From Hydrogenimonas urashimensis (lineage in GTDB: Bacteria > Campylobacterota > Campylobacteria > Campylobacterales > Hydrogenimonadaceae), in contig NZ_AP023212.1 of assembly GCF_016593255.1 (NCBI RefSeq), forward strand, positions 732,001 through 796,000: DNA of 64,000 nt, in the 5' to 3' direction. Below, one piece after another: positions 25,551 through 34,117 of the stretch. The notes under the pieces were generated by a model. The model had not been told where the DNA came from and did not search any database. It saw only the letters and a list, made by a program, of their open reading frames with translations. The position numbers were made by a program, and so were the translations under genes. Each line of letters starts with the position of its first letter. Positions within the stretch are counted from its first letter, which is position 1.

Positions 25551-28244
25551 TCACTTCAGTTCGCTCCAGCGCTTCCCGATGTTGATACTGGTTTTGAGCG
25601 GTATTTTCAGTGAAACGATGTTCTCCATGATCTCGGAGAAACGGCCCGAAAGCCTCTCGGCCTCTTCCGCCTTGATCTCGAAAATCAGTTCGTCGTGAAT
25701 CTGCAGAAGTATCGCGGCATCGAGCGACTCCTCTTTGATGATTCGGTGGATTTTCAGCATCGCCATCTTGATCAGATCGGCGGTGCTTCCCTGGAATACC
25801 GTATTGCCCGCTTCCCGCAGATAGGCGGCCAGCTGCATCGGGTTGGCATGTTCGAAATCAAAATAGCGCCGCCGTCCCAGCAGTGTCTCCACATAGCCAC
25901 GCTCTTTCGCTTTCGCCTCGATCGACTCCAGGTACGCCTTGACCGTCGGGAAGGAGGCGAAGTAGTTTTCGATGATCGCCTTCGCCTCTTTCGTCGAGAT
26001 ACCCAGTGTCTGGGAAAGTTTACGGCTTCCCATGCCGTACAGCAGACCGAAGTTGACCGTTTTGGCGATGTTCCGTTTCGAAGCCGCCTCCTGGGGACCG
26101 AAAAGTTTGATGGCCGTCTCCATGTGGATATCCTTCCCCTGCCTAAACGCTTCGCTCAACACGGGGTCGCCGGAGAAGTGCGCCAGTAAACGGAGCTCGA
26201 TCTGGGAGTAGTCGATGCCTGCGAGCAAATAGCCTTCGGAGGCGACGAAGCCTTCGCGGATGCGGCGACCCTCTTCCGTCTTGACCGGGATATTCTGGAG
26301 ATTGGGGTTTTTGCTGCTGAGCCGTCCTGTTGCCGTACCGGTCTGGATGAAAGAGGTGTAGATGCGGTGATGGGGATCTTTTCTGCCCAGTTTCAGCAGT
26401 GGCTCGATGTAGGTGGTCATCAGTTTGTGCAGTTCCCGGTAGGCCAGTATCTTTTCGATGATCGGGTGGGCGCCTTTGAGGGAGTCGAGCACCTTTTCGT
26501 TGGTGCTGTATCCGCCGGATTTGGTCTTTTTGCCTCCCGGAAGGCCCAAAACAGCGAAGAGAATCTCCCCAAGCTGTTTGGGGGAGTTGATGTTGAACTC
26601 CCTGCCCGCCGCTTCGTAGACCTCTTCCGTGAGCCTCTTCAGACGGAAGGTGATCTCGGTTTTGAGCGATTCGAACCGCTCGATGTCGATCGCGATGCCG
26701 TGGCGCTCCATGGCGATCAACACGTTGATGAAGGGGTACTCCACCTCTTTCGCCTCCTCGATCAGGTGCTCGGCCCCCTGCAGCTTCAGCATGCCTGTGA
26801 GCCTGTCGTAGAGTCGGTAGCACATCCAGGCATCTTCGGCGGCGTATCGGGTCGCCTCTTCGATCGGCACGCTGCTGAAATTCTCCCCTTTTTTTACCGT
26901 ATCCTTGAAAGCGACCATTTCGTAACCGAAATAGCGCAGCGCCAGACGGTCGAGCCCCACCGCCCCTTCGGGGTCGACAAGCCAGGCCAGCAGCATCGTG
27001 TCGGCGAAGGGCTCCCTCTCGTCAAAACCGAACACCTGATAAAGAAGCGCCAGGTCGAATTTGAGATTGTGCCCGAAAAAGGCTTTTTTGAAAAGGATTT
27101 CGAAAGCCTTTCTGGCATCGTCGACAGAAACCTGTTTCCCGACGCCCAGATAGCTGTGGGCCACCGGGACATAGTAGGCACGCGACTCCTCGAAACAGAA
27201 GCTGAAACCAACAAGCGAAGCGTATTTGGTATCCAGCGCGTCGGTTTCGGTATCGATGGCGACGGGTGTCTCTTCTTCGATACTCTCCAAAATGTCAAAA
27301 AGGGCATCGGCATCGTCCACCAGTACCGCTTCAAACGGCGCAGACGCCGGGGTTGCGGGGGTCGTGTTCGCATTCGCATCGCTTGCGCGCTCTTTCTTCA
27401 GCCGTCGAAGAATGTTGCGCATTTCATAGCGCTCGAGTTCGTCGCGGATTTTCAGCAGCGGGTCGCTGGGCGGCATTCTGAAGGCGGTGAGGTCGCAACT
27501 GTCGAAAATATCGTCTCTGAGAGTGACCAGTTTCTTGCTGCGGTAGGCATCCTCTTTGTGTTTGAGAAGGAGGTTTCTGATGCGTTCGGGTTTGACGTCG
27601 TCGATATGCTCATAGATGCCGTCGAGCGTTCCAAACTGCGTCAGAAGTTTCACGGCGGTTTTGGGCCCGATACCCGGCACACCCGGCACATTGTCCGAAC
27701 TGTCGCCGATGAGTGCCTGGTAGTCGGTGAACTGCCTCGGATGGATGCCGTACTTCTGAACACACGCCGCTTCGTCGATCTCCACCTTTTTGATCGGGTC
27801 GAAGAGCACCACATGCCTGTCGTCGATGAGCTGGTAGAGATCCTTGTCGTGACTGACGATGCGCACTTTTATCCCCTGCTCCCTGGCACACTTTACCATC
27901 GAAGCGATCACATCGTCCGCTTCGTAATGGTCGAGACTCAGTTTGGAAAGCCCCATCTTTTCGATCCATTCGATCGCCACGGGCAGCTGCTGTTTCAGTT
28001 CCTGCGGCGCTTCGGGACGCTGGGCCTTGTAGTTGGGATCGATCTTCTGCCGAAAACTGGGTCCCGGTGCATCGAGAGCGAAAAGAAGATAGTCGGTCGG
28101 GTACTCTTTTTCCAGATTATGGATGAGATTGGCGAAGCCGGTCAGAAGGCCCGTGGGAAAGCCTTTGGAGTTTTTGAGCGGTGGAAGGGCGTAGAAGCTT
28201 CGGAAGAAGAAGCCGAAGGTATCGATAACGGTCAATGTTTTCAT
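25551..28244 (-). CDS. polA: DNA polymerase I
   Basis: PolA fills gaps and removes RNA primers. The 897-residue protein has all three domains: 5' nuclease (residues 1 to about 290, starting VIDTFGFFFRSFYALPPL), 3'-5' exonuclease (about 320-500) and polymerase. The polymerase motifs are A DYSQIELR (about 680), B RNIAKTVNFGLLYGM and C IHDELIFE (about 850). The proofreading motifs are intact: DTETD (Exo I, about 335), GHNLKFDLA (Exo II) and YAAEDAW (Exo III). This differs from H. pylori PolA, reported to lack proofreading. The gene is separated from ccsBA by 136 bases holding no other gene. Confidence 0.97.
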   Translation of the reverse strand: MKTLTVIDTFGFFFRSFYALPPLKNSKGFPTGLLTGFANLIHNLEKEYPTDYLLFALDAPGPSFRQKIDPNYKAQRPEAPQELKQQLPVAIEWIEKMGLSKLSLDHYEADDVIASMVKCAREQGIKVRIVSHDKDLYQLIDDRHVVLFDPIKKVEIDEAACVQKYGIHPRQFTDYQALIGDSSDNVPGVPGIGPKTAVKLLTQFGTLDGIYEHIDDVKPERIRNLLLKHKEDAYRSKKLVTLRDDIFDSCDLTAFRMPPSDPLLKIRDELERYEMRNILRRLKKERASDANANTTPATPASAPFEAVLVDDADALFDILESIEEETPVAIDTETDALDTKYASLVGFSFCFEESRAYYVPVAHSYLGVGKQVSVDDARKAFEILFKKAFFGHNLKFDLALLYQVFGFDEREPFADTMLLAWLVDPEGAVGLDRLALRYFGYEMVAFKDTVKKGENFSSVPIEEATRYAAEDAWMCYRLYDRLTGMLKLQGAEHLIEEAKEVEYPFINVLIAMERHGIAIDIERFESLKTEITFRLKRLTEEVYEAAGREFNINSPKQLGEILFAVLGLPGGKKTKSGGYSTNEKVLDSLKGAHPIIEKILAYRELHKLMTTYIEPLLKLGRKDPHHRIYTSFIQTGTATGRLSSKNPNLQNIPVKTEEGRRIREGFVASEGYLLAGIDYSQIELRLLAHFSGDPVLSEAFRQGKDIHMETAIKLFGPQEAASKRNIAKTVNFGLLYGMGSRKLSQTLGISTKEAKAIIENYFASFPTVKAYLESIEAKAKERGYVETLLGRRRYFDFEHANPMQLAAYLREAGNTVFQGSTADLIKMAMLKIHRIIKEESLDAAILLQIHDELIFEIKAEEAERLSGRFSEIMENIVSLKIPLKTSINIGKRWSELK

Positions 28245-28278
28245 AACCGCAATGATACCAAAAGAGCCTTAACGGCGA

Positions 28279-29097
28279 CTATGCGTTCCAGCGTTCGGCA
28301 AGTTCCGTCATTGCCTGCTGCAGCGGCTCTTCCGGGAGTGATGCCTTGAGGGCCAGGTTGGTCGCTCTCTTTCTGCACTTTTCGCTGAGGGGGTTTCGGA
28401 CGCTGACTGCCTCGGAAGCGATCCGCAGCACCCAGGCCTCCTCTCTGGCGTCTCCGTCCGCCTGGTTGGGCATGTCGGCCCACTGGATCAGATCAGCGAT
28501 TTTGGCGTCGAATTCCCAGTGGCGGAGCATCGCCGCGCTCACTTCCGCCGTCGTGGCGTCGACATAGTTGCGTTCGGTCTCCCGGATATCCCATCCCGCT
28601 TCGAGCTCCGCCTTGAAAGTGGCATCTTCCCCTTCGCGCAGCAGTTCGTCGGCAATGACGATCTTGCCGATCTCCTGCAGCAGAGCCAGGAGTCGAATCC
28701 GCTCCACTTTCGCCGGGTTGACCGCTTTCATCCACTGCTGCGCCAGCATGCTCTGGAACTGTGAAACTTTGGCGAACGCCTCGCTGCTGATGCCGTAGGG
28801 GCTCAGATTGGTGCGAAGAATGTTGCGGACGGAGAGGTTGATGACCAGATCCTTGACACTCTTCATTCCCAGCAGCGAAACCGCCTGCTCCACATTCGTG
28901 ATCTCTTTGCGAAGGCCGTAGAAAGCGGAGTTGAGAAGCTTCAGCAGATCCGCTACGACCATCGGATCCTGCTCCACGATCGACGCGATGGTCTTTACGT
29001 TGACATCCGGATCGCTGTAGGCTTTTTCAATTTCCGTGACGGTCCTGGGAAGTGGGGGAAGAGAACTGATACGTTGAACCAATTGGGAGTTTATCAT
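28279..29097 (-). CDS. HDOD domain protein
   Basis: A 272-residue soluble protein with an HDOD domain spanning about residues 8-200 (LPPLPRTVTEIEKAYSDPDV; VEQDPMVVADLLKLLNSAFYG; VEQAVSLLGMKSVKDLV). HDOD is an HD-related fold that has lost the metal-binding HD pair; such proteins often act in c-di-GMP, chemotaxis or stress signalling, and no enzyme activity is known. I chose ATG 29097 (MINSQLVQRIS) because the longer version would overlap the upstream membrane-protein gene. C-terminal about 70 residues have no recognised domain. The order membrane protein-HDOD-polA is leftward with short gaps. Confidence 0.85.
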   Translation of the reverse strand: MINSQLVQRISSLPPLPRTVTEIEKAYSDPDVNVKTIASIVEQDPMVVADLLKLLNSAFYGLRKEITNVEQAVSLLGMKSVKDLVINLSVRNILRTNLSPYGISSEAFAKVSQFQSMLAQQWMKAVNPAKVERIRLLALLQEIGKIVIADELLREGEDATFKAELEAGWDIRETERNYVDATTAEVSAAMLRHWEFDAKIADLIQWADMPNQADGDAREEAWVLRIASEAVSVRNPLSEKCRKRATNLALKASLPEEPLQQAMTELAERWNA

Positions 29098-29120
29098 CTT
29101 GTCATGCCTTGCCGTATGGA

Positions 29121-29531
29121 TTATGAACCGAATTTGACACTGTCGGATCGGGCGCGCCGTTTCGCTTTCCGTTTCGCGACTTCCCGGTTGAAGGAGAATA
29201 TGGAGTAGATCGCCCATAACAGGAACATGGAGGCCAGGATTTCGTACCCGATGGCCCACATCATGAAGAAGCTGATGAAATCGCCTTTGGCTAAAACGGT
29301 ATAAAGATCGCTCAGGCTCCCTTTGGCCGAAAAGGCAAGCATCGCCAGTGTTCCCGTGATGTAGGGCCCGAATATGAAATAGAGGGCGGCTTTTATGTAG
29401 GCATATTTCGGATCGCCACCGACCAGATCGGCGACGGTGAGCTGCTGATGCAGGAAATCGCCATGATTTTCATACATCAGATCCTGGTATTTTGGCATCG
29501 ATTTGTAGAATTTCGTACGTTTGGCAGCCAT
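29121..29531 (-). CDS. Small membrane protein of unknown function
   Basis: A 136-residue protein with two to three membrane helices (about residues 48-68, 80-112) and a strongly basic C-terminus (REVAKRKAKRRARS). I do not recognise the family. The N-terminal 40 residues (RTKFYKSMPKYQDLMYENH) are hydrophilic and predicted cytoplasmic. GGGAGA precedes the ATG. It is followed 23 bases later by the HDOD gene, which may be co-transcribed. Two palindromes lie upstream. Confidence 0.65.
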   Translation of the reverse strand: MAAKRTKFYKSMPKYQDLMYENHGDFLHQQLTVADLVGGDPKYAYIKAALYFIFGPYITGTLAMLAFSAKGSLSDLYTVLAKGDFISFFMMWAIGYEILASMFLLWAIYSIFSFNREVAKRKAKRRARSDSVKFGS

Positions 29532-29551
29532 ATTCTCCCACTTTCTTAAAA

Positions 29552-29569
29552 AATGATATATTGATCATT
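29552..29569 (-). repeat. AT-rich palindrome, possible uvrA terminator
   Basis: AATGAT and ATCATT flank a 6-base spacer. On the minus strand the repeat is followed by a run of six T, so it could end the uvrA transcript despite its AT-rich stem, or be a regulatory site before the membrane-protein gene. Confidence 0.4.
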
Positions 29570-29570
29570 A

Positions 29571-29591
29571 TTGTATCATAAAGCGATACAA
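29571..29591. promoter_or_regulatory. Perfect 7-bp inverted repeat, candidate operator
   Basis: TTGTATC and GATACAA are separated by 7 bases (21 bp in all) in the gap between uvrA and the small membrane protein gene. Symmetry and size fit a dimeric repressor site, but it matches no box I can name with confidence. Confidence 0.4.
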
Positions 29592-29629
29592 CTTCTTTGA
29601 GATGATTTACTTATGTTGACAATTTTTTA

Positions 29630-32485
29630 TCAATGAGTGTTGTTTTCTGTTTCCGGGTCCCGTCCCAGCTCTCTTTTTAGAAATGCTCCGGTATAGCTTC
29701 CTGTTTCCCGGCACTTTTCGGCCAACTCTTCCGGTGTACCGGTAGCGACGATTTTGCCCCCTTTACTTCCGCCTTCGGGGCCCATATCGATGATATAATC
29801 GGCATTTTTGATCATATCGAGATTGTGTTCGATCACCAGCACCGTGTTGCCCAGATCGGTCAGATGGTGCAACACCCGCGTGAGCCGGTCCACGTCGGCA
29901 AAGTGCAGACCCGTCGTCGGTTCGTCGAGAATATACAGCGTATTGCCCGTATCCCGACGGCTCAGCTCTTTCGCGAGCTTGATACGCTGCGCTTCGCCGC
30001 CCGAGAGTGTCACGGCATTCTGACCCAGGGTGATATATCCCAGTCCCACATCCTGCAGCGTCTTCAGTTTCGCGAAGATTTTCGGAATGTGCTCGAAAAA
30101 CCGGAGCGCTTCATCCACACTCATAGCCAATATATCGGCAATATTTTTACCTTTGTAATAGATCTCAAGTGTCTGGGGATTGTAGCGGCGCCCCTTGCAG
30201 GCATCGCATTTGACCATGATGTCGGGCAGAAAGTGCATCTCGATCTTGATCTCTCCTTCCCCCTGACACTTCTCGCAGCGCCCCCCTTTGACGTTGAAAC
30301 TGAAACGCCCCGGCTTGTAGCCGCGTATCTGTGCCTCTTTCGTCTTGGCGAAAAGGTTGCGGATCTCATCCATGACACCGGTGTAGGTGGCCGGGTTGGA
30401 GCGTGGTGTGCGGCCGATGGGGCTCTGGTCGAGATAGATCACCTTGTCCAGATGATCGAGACCGGCGATCTCGACACCGTCGACCTTGTGCACCTTTCTG
30501 GCGCGGTTGAGAATCTCCTTGGCCGTCGGCAGGAGCGTCTGAAGAATCAGGGAGCTCTTTCCGCTTCCGCTAACACCCGTAATGCAGACGAAGTTGCGCA
30601 GCGGAATCTTCGTGGAGAGATTTTCGATATTGTTGATCGTCACGTTCTTTATCTCCAGCCACTCTTTCTGCGGGCGGCGGTGGAAATATTCGATCTTCTT
30701 TCGGCCCGTGAGGTATTCGGCCGTGAGGGTATCGGCCTTCTTGAGATCTTCCAGTGAACCGGCGAAGGTGATCTCGCCGCCGAACTTCCCCGCGCCCGGC
30801 CCGATGTCGACGATGAAATCGGCCGCTTCGATCGTCTCTTTGTCGTGTTCGACGACGATCACGCTGTTTCCTTTCTCCCGGAGGGATTTGAGCGTCCTGA
30901 TCAGTTTCTGCGTATCCCGTTCGTGCAGCCCGATGCTCGGCTCGTCGAGGACGTACATGACACCCGTCAGCCCGCTTCCGATCTGGCTGGCGATGCGGAT
31001 GCGCTGCGCCTCGCCGCCGCTGATGGTGCGGGCGTCGCGCCCGAGCGTCAGGTACCCAAGACCCACATCGTAGAGAAAAAAGAGCCGTTCCCGGATCTCC
31101 TTGAGAATCGGTGCGGCGATCATCGCCTGCTGGGGTGTGAGGTCGGCGAAACTCTTTTCGTCGTGGAAAAAGGCGTAGCACTCCTCGATCGGCATGTCGA
31201 TGATTTCGGCAATCGTTCTGCCACCCGCTTTGACAGCCAGCGACTCGGGCTTGAGGCGGTGGCCGCCGCAGCTGTCGCACACCTTTTCTGTCATGTAGTC
31301 GCCGAACTCCCTGTCATCCTTGAGCATGTCGTAGGAGATTTTGACGATGCCGGGCCAGACCCTCTCTATGCGGTGGCGTTTCCATGTAAAGCTGACCACA
31401 TCGGGCGTCCCGTAGAGAATCTGCTTTTTCTGAAACGCCTCCAGCTCTTCGTAGGGCACATTCGTGGGAATCCCCGCCGTCTCGCAAAAGGCGATCAGAA
31501 ATTTGAAATAGTAGCTGCGGTTGAAACCGTACATCGTTTTCACCGCTCCCTCGGCGATGCCAAGATGCGGATCGATGACCCGGTTCAGATCGAGGGTGTA
31601 ACGCATCCCCAGCCCGTCGCACGTGGGGCATGCCCCCTTGGGGGAGTTGAACGAAAAACTGAGAGGTTCGAGGGGATCGAAACTCACCTTGCAGTGGAAA
31701 CAGGCCAGATGCTCGCTGTAGTGGATCAGCGGCGGCGTGTTCATCTCTTCGTGGTTGAGCACCTCGATCTCCACTTCCCCGTAGCTTTCGTTCAGCGCCT
31801 TCTCGATATCCTGGGCGATCCGTTCCTTCGATCCCTCCTTGACGACGACCCTGTCGATGACCGCCTTGATCGTATGTTTTTTGGTCTTGGAAAGCTCGAC
31901 CTCTTCGTCCAGACGGACCATGACCCCGTCGATGTGGGCACGGACATACCCTTTGTGGCGGAGCGACTCGATCATGTCGGCGAAGGTGCCCTTCTTCTCG
32001 CGTACAAGCGGTGCCATAATGACCAGTTTTGCCCCCTCCGGAAGCCCCAGCACCTGCTCGATGATGTCGCTGGCGCTCATCTGCGAGACGGGCCGGCCGC
32101 AGAGATGGCAGTACTGCTTCCCGACCCGGGCGAAGAGCAGGCGCAGGTAGTCGTAGATTTCTGTAATGGTCCCCACCGTCGAACGGGGGTTTTTGGAGGT
32201 GGTCTTCTGATCGATGGCGATCGCCGGCGTCAGCCCCTCGATCTTGTCCACGTCGGGCTTGCCGACCCTGTCGAGAAACTGCCGGGCGTAGGATGAGAGC
32301 GATTCGATGTAGCGGCGCTGACCCTCGGCGTAGAGGGTGTCGAAAGCCAGCGTACTCTTACCGCTCCCGCTCAGCCCCGTAAAGACGACGAGCCGGTTTT
32401 TCGGTATCGCAAGATCGATCGATTTGAGATTGTTTTCCCGAGCACCGAAAATTTTGATTGTATCCAAGAAAATCCGCTCCTGCAT
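29630..32485 (-). CDS. uvrA: Excinuclease ABC subunit A
   Basis: UvrA is the damage-sensing dimeric ABC ATPase of nucleotide excision repair. The protein of about 951 residues has Walker A in each half ([20 protein letters not shown] near residue 35, and [15 protein letters not shown] near 640), two ABC signatures ([38 protein letters not shown]) and two zinc fingers (CFHCKVSF ... [15 protein letters not shown] ... CDACKG). I start at the ATG at 32485 ([14 protein letters not shown]), with AGG a few bases before; an ATG seven codons earlier also is in frame but has no ribosome site. Confidence 0.97.
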   Translation of the reverse strand: MQERIFLDTIKIFGARENNLKSIDLAIPKNRLVVFTGLSGSGKSTLAFDTLYAEGQRRYIESLSSYARQFLDRVGKPDVDKIEGLTPAIAIDQKTTSKNPRSTVGTITEIYDYLRLLFARVGKQYCHLCGRPVSQMSASDIIEQVLGLPEGAKLVIMAPLVREKKGTFADMIESLRHKGYVRAHIDGVMVRLDEEVELSKTKKHTIKAVIDRVVVKEGSKERIAQDIEKALNESYGEVEIEVLNHEEMNTPPLIHYSEHLACFHCKVSFDPLEPLSFSFNSPKGACPTCDGLGMRYTLDLNRVIDPHLGIAEGAVKTMYGFNRSYYFKFLIAFCETAGIPTNVPYEELEAFQKKQILYGTPDVVSFTWKRHRIERVWPGIVKISYDMLKDDREFGDYMTEKVCDSCGGHRLKPESLAVKAGGRTIAEIIDMPIEECYAFFHDEKSFADLTPQQAMIAAPILKEIRERLFFLYDVGLGYLTLGRDARTISGGEAQRIRIASQIGSGLTGVMYVLDEPSIGLHERDTQKLIRTLKSLREKGNSVIVVEHDKETIEAADFIVDIGPGAGKFGGEITFAGSLEDLKKADTLTAEYLTGRKKIEYFHRRPQKEWLEIKNVTINNIENLSTKIPLRNFVCITGVSGSGKSSLILQTLLPTAKEILNRARKVHKVDGVEIAGLDHLDKVIYLDQSPIGRTPRSNPATYTGVMDEIRNLFAKTKEAQIRGYKPGRFSFNVKGGRCEKCQGEGEIKIEMHFLPDIMVKCDACKGRRYNPQTLEIYYKGKNIADILAMSVDEALRFFEHIPKIFAKLKTLQDVGLGYITLGQNAVTLSGGEAQRIKLAKELSRRDTGNTLYILDEPTTGLHFADVDRLTRVLHHLTDLGNTVLVIEHNLDMIKNADYIIDMGPEGGSKGGKIVATGTPEELAEKCRETGSYTGAFLKRELGRDPETENNTH

Positions 32486-32526
32486 TTTTTGCCTGATGTA
32501 TACCATAAGTTTCGTTTAAGGTCAAG

Positions 32527-33270
32527 TCATCCGATGAATATTTTTTTCAGCATGAGCGAAAGAATGACGAGATAGAGCACGACCAGGGCGTTTTTGTGCC
32601 TTTTGTGGCCCGTTTTTCCCGCGAGCCAGATGCCGGCCTGTACGCCCAAAAGGGATGCGGCACCGACGATCAGACCGTACCGGTAGTCGATCTGCCCGGC
32701 AACGGAGAGGCTGATGAATCCCGAAACGGAAGAGAATACGACGAAAAAGAGACCCGCGGAGACCGCCTTTTTCAGCGGATAGTGGAGCAGGCCCACCAGA
32801 ATCGGCGTCAGCAGAATGGAACCGCCAATGCCCATCGATATGGCAAAAAGCCCAATGCCGGCCCCCACACAGGCAAGAACCGCCGCAGGGAGGTCGTGCC
32901 CCTCGTTGACGTCGATATGGACGGGAGCTTTGAAAAAGCGGTAGAGTGCAAAACCGACCACGGCGACGAAAGCGGCTTCCAGCACGATTTCCGGCACCGC
33001 GCTGACGAGCCATCCGCTTCCCAGCGCGCCGACGAAACCGCCAAGACCGATGACCGCTCCCTCTTTGAGATTGAGATGCCCTTTTTTGTGGTTGAGCCAC
33101 GAACCGTAGAGGGAGCTGAAGACCATCTGCATGACGGAAATGCCGATGGCGGTTTTGATACCAAACCCCAGCAGCATCAGTGCCGGCACCAGCATCGTTC
33201 CGCCGCCGATGCCGAAAAAACCCGACATGCCTCCGATAGCCACACCGATAAGCACCAGAATGATTTCCAT
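32527..33270 (-). CDS. TauE/SafE family permease
   Basis: A 247-residue membrane protein of about eight helices in the TauE/SafE family, whose members export sulfite, sulfoacetate or related anions. The family's repeated motif appears as GGMSGFFGIGGGTMLVPALM at residues about 11-30 and again as GIGLFAISMGIGGSILLTP near 140. The ATG at 33270 is chosen for its match to the family start and AAAGGGA upstream. A substrate cannot be assigned, although a sulfite/nitrite reductase is elsewhere in the window. A minus-strand TATAAT lies upstream at 33299-33304. Confidence 0.85.
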   Translation of the reverse strand: MEIILVLIGVAIGGMSGFFGIGGGTMLVPALMLLGFGIKTAIGISVMQMVFSSLYGSWLNHKKGHLNLKEGAVIGLGGFVGALGSGWLVSAVPEIVLEAAFVAVVGFALYRFFKAPVHIDVNEGHDLPAAVLACVGAGIGLFAISMGIGGSILLTPILVGLLHYPLKKAVSAGLFFVVFSSVSGFISLSVAGQIDYRYGLIVGAASLLGVQAGIWLAGKTGHKRHKNALVVLYLVILSLMLKKIFIG

Positions 33271-33298
33271 ATCGTCCGTTCCCTTTGAAAATTCGTCT

Positions 33299-33304
33299 AT
33301 TATA
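33299..33304 (-). promoter_or_regulatory. -10 box for the TauE-type gene
   Basis: A consensus TATAAT on the minus strand about 28 bases before the ATG of the permease gene; the -35 region is weak. Confidence 0.4.
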
Positions 33305-33360
33305 CTCAAAGGGTGTTGAAGCCATCGCCACCATTAAACCGTAATTCAAAATTTTTAGTC

Positions 33361-33366
33361 TATAAT
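33361..33366 (+). promoter_or_regulatory. -10 box for the CheX-like/fliN/fliO unit
   Basis: A consensus TATAAT 25 bases before the GTG start of the first gene of the flagellar unit. No sigma54 (GG/GC) or sigma28-type element is obvious. It faces the minus-strand TATAAT of the permease gene. Confidence 0.4.
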
Positions 33367-33391
33367 CGAATACAAACGACAAAGGCGTGAT

Positions 33392-33811
33392 GTGATCGAA
33401 CTTTTCCGCACTTCCATCCAAGAGGTTTTCAGTCAGAACTTCGGTCTTGAAACGAAACCGTGCACCGATTTTCCGAAAAAGGAAGGGTACATGGCGAACA
33501 TCCCTTTTTCCGACGGAAAGAGAAATTTCGTCGCCGAAGTCTGGATCGAAAGACCGGCACTCGAAAAACTGGCCAACATTCTGCTTTTCGACGAAAACCC
33601 CGACAGCGAGACAATGGAGGATCTGACAGCCGAGATTGCGAATTTCATCGTCGGCCATGCCAAGATGGTCGCGAGCGACCGGAATCTTCCCTACCGGATG
33701 GAAACACCGGAGTTTGGCGGTGTTCGGAGGCTCGAATCCTCGGATGGGACACTCCTGTACAGTGTGGATGAGCGATGCGTCGCGATTCGACTGAAGGAGC
33801 GACATGGCTGA
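33392..33811 (+). CDS. CheX-like protein preceding fliN
   Basis: A 139-residue soluble protein that starts with GTG (AAAGG about 10 bases upstream). It occupies the same position as Cj0350 before fliN in C. jejuni. The segment ETMEDLTAEIANFIVGHAK resembles the CheX/CheC/FliY pattern in which acidic residues followed by N-x-x-x-G form the phosphatase helix. Here D/E-x-x-x-E-I-A-N-F-I-V-G keeps the acid and Asn. A phosphatase acting on phospho-CheY near the switch complex is therefore possible but unproven. Its stop overlaps the fliN start by 8 bases. Confidence 0.75.
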   Translation: MIELFRTSIQEVFSQNFGLETKPCTDFPKKEGYMANIPFSDGKRNFVAEVWIERPALEKLANILLFDENPDSETMEDLTAEIANFIVGHAKMVASDRNLPYRMETPEFGGVRRLESSDGTLLYSVDERCVAIRLKERHG

Positions 33812-34115
33812 ACCGACTCCAAATCCCCAGGAGGAAGAGGTCCGGCTCTTCGATTTCAAGCGGCTCCTGGACATCGAGGTGGAGATCACCTCCTACCTTG
33901 GGGAGACGAAGCTGACACTCGAAGAGATTCTGCACCTGGACGTAGGATCGGTCATCGACCTGCAGAAACCGGCGGGAGAGAGTGTGGAAACCTATGTCAA
34001 CGGTCGAATCATCGGCAAGGGCGAGGTGATGGTCTACGAGAAAAACCTCGCGATAAGGATCAACGAAATTCTCGACGCCGACGCCGTCATCTACTACCTG
34101 TCGAAAGAGAAGTGA
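33804..34115 (+). CDS. fliN: Flagellar motor switch protein FliN
   Basis: FliN forms the base of the flagellar C-ring and takes part in export and switching. The 103-residue protein has the SpoA domain: DIEVEITSYLGETKLTLEEI, then LHLDVGSVIDLQKPAGE, VNGRIIGKGEVMVYEKNLAIRI. The N-terminal 30 residues are acidic. It overlaps the CheX-like gene and is followed directly by fliO, the order seen also in H. pylori (HP0584-HP0583) and C. jejuni. Confidence 0.95.
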   Translation: MAEPTPNPQEEEVRLFDFKRLLDIEVEITSYLGETKLTLEEILHLDVGSVIDLQKPAGESVETYVNGRIIGKGEVMVYEKNLAIRINEILDADAVIYYLSKEK

Positions 34116-34117
34116 CG

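Noticed and set aside
26367-28349. Open frame of 660 codons antisense to polA
   Set aside because: The opposite strand encodes a complete, motif-perfect DNA polymerase I; the antisense frame has no recognisable domain.
30845-32296. Open frame of 483 codons antisense to uvrA
   Set aside because: The sense strand is a full UvrA with both ABC domains, and the antisense product is Asp/Val/Arg-rich shadow sequence.
33357-33370. Sigma54 or sigma28 promoter before the flagellar unit
   Set aside because: No GG-N10-GC or typical sigma28 pattern; only a vegetative TATAAT was found.
32522-33889. Frame of 455 codons covering the permease and CheX-like genes
   Set aside because: It reads the TauE-type gene in the wrong frame and crosses the divergent promoter region; both real genes have clear family motifs.
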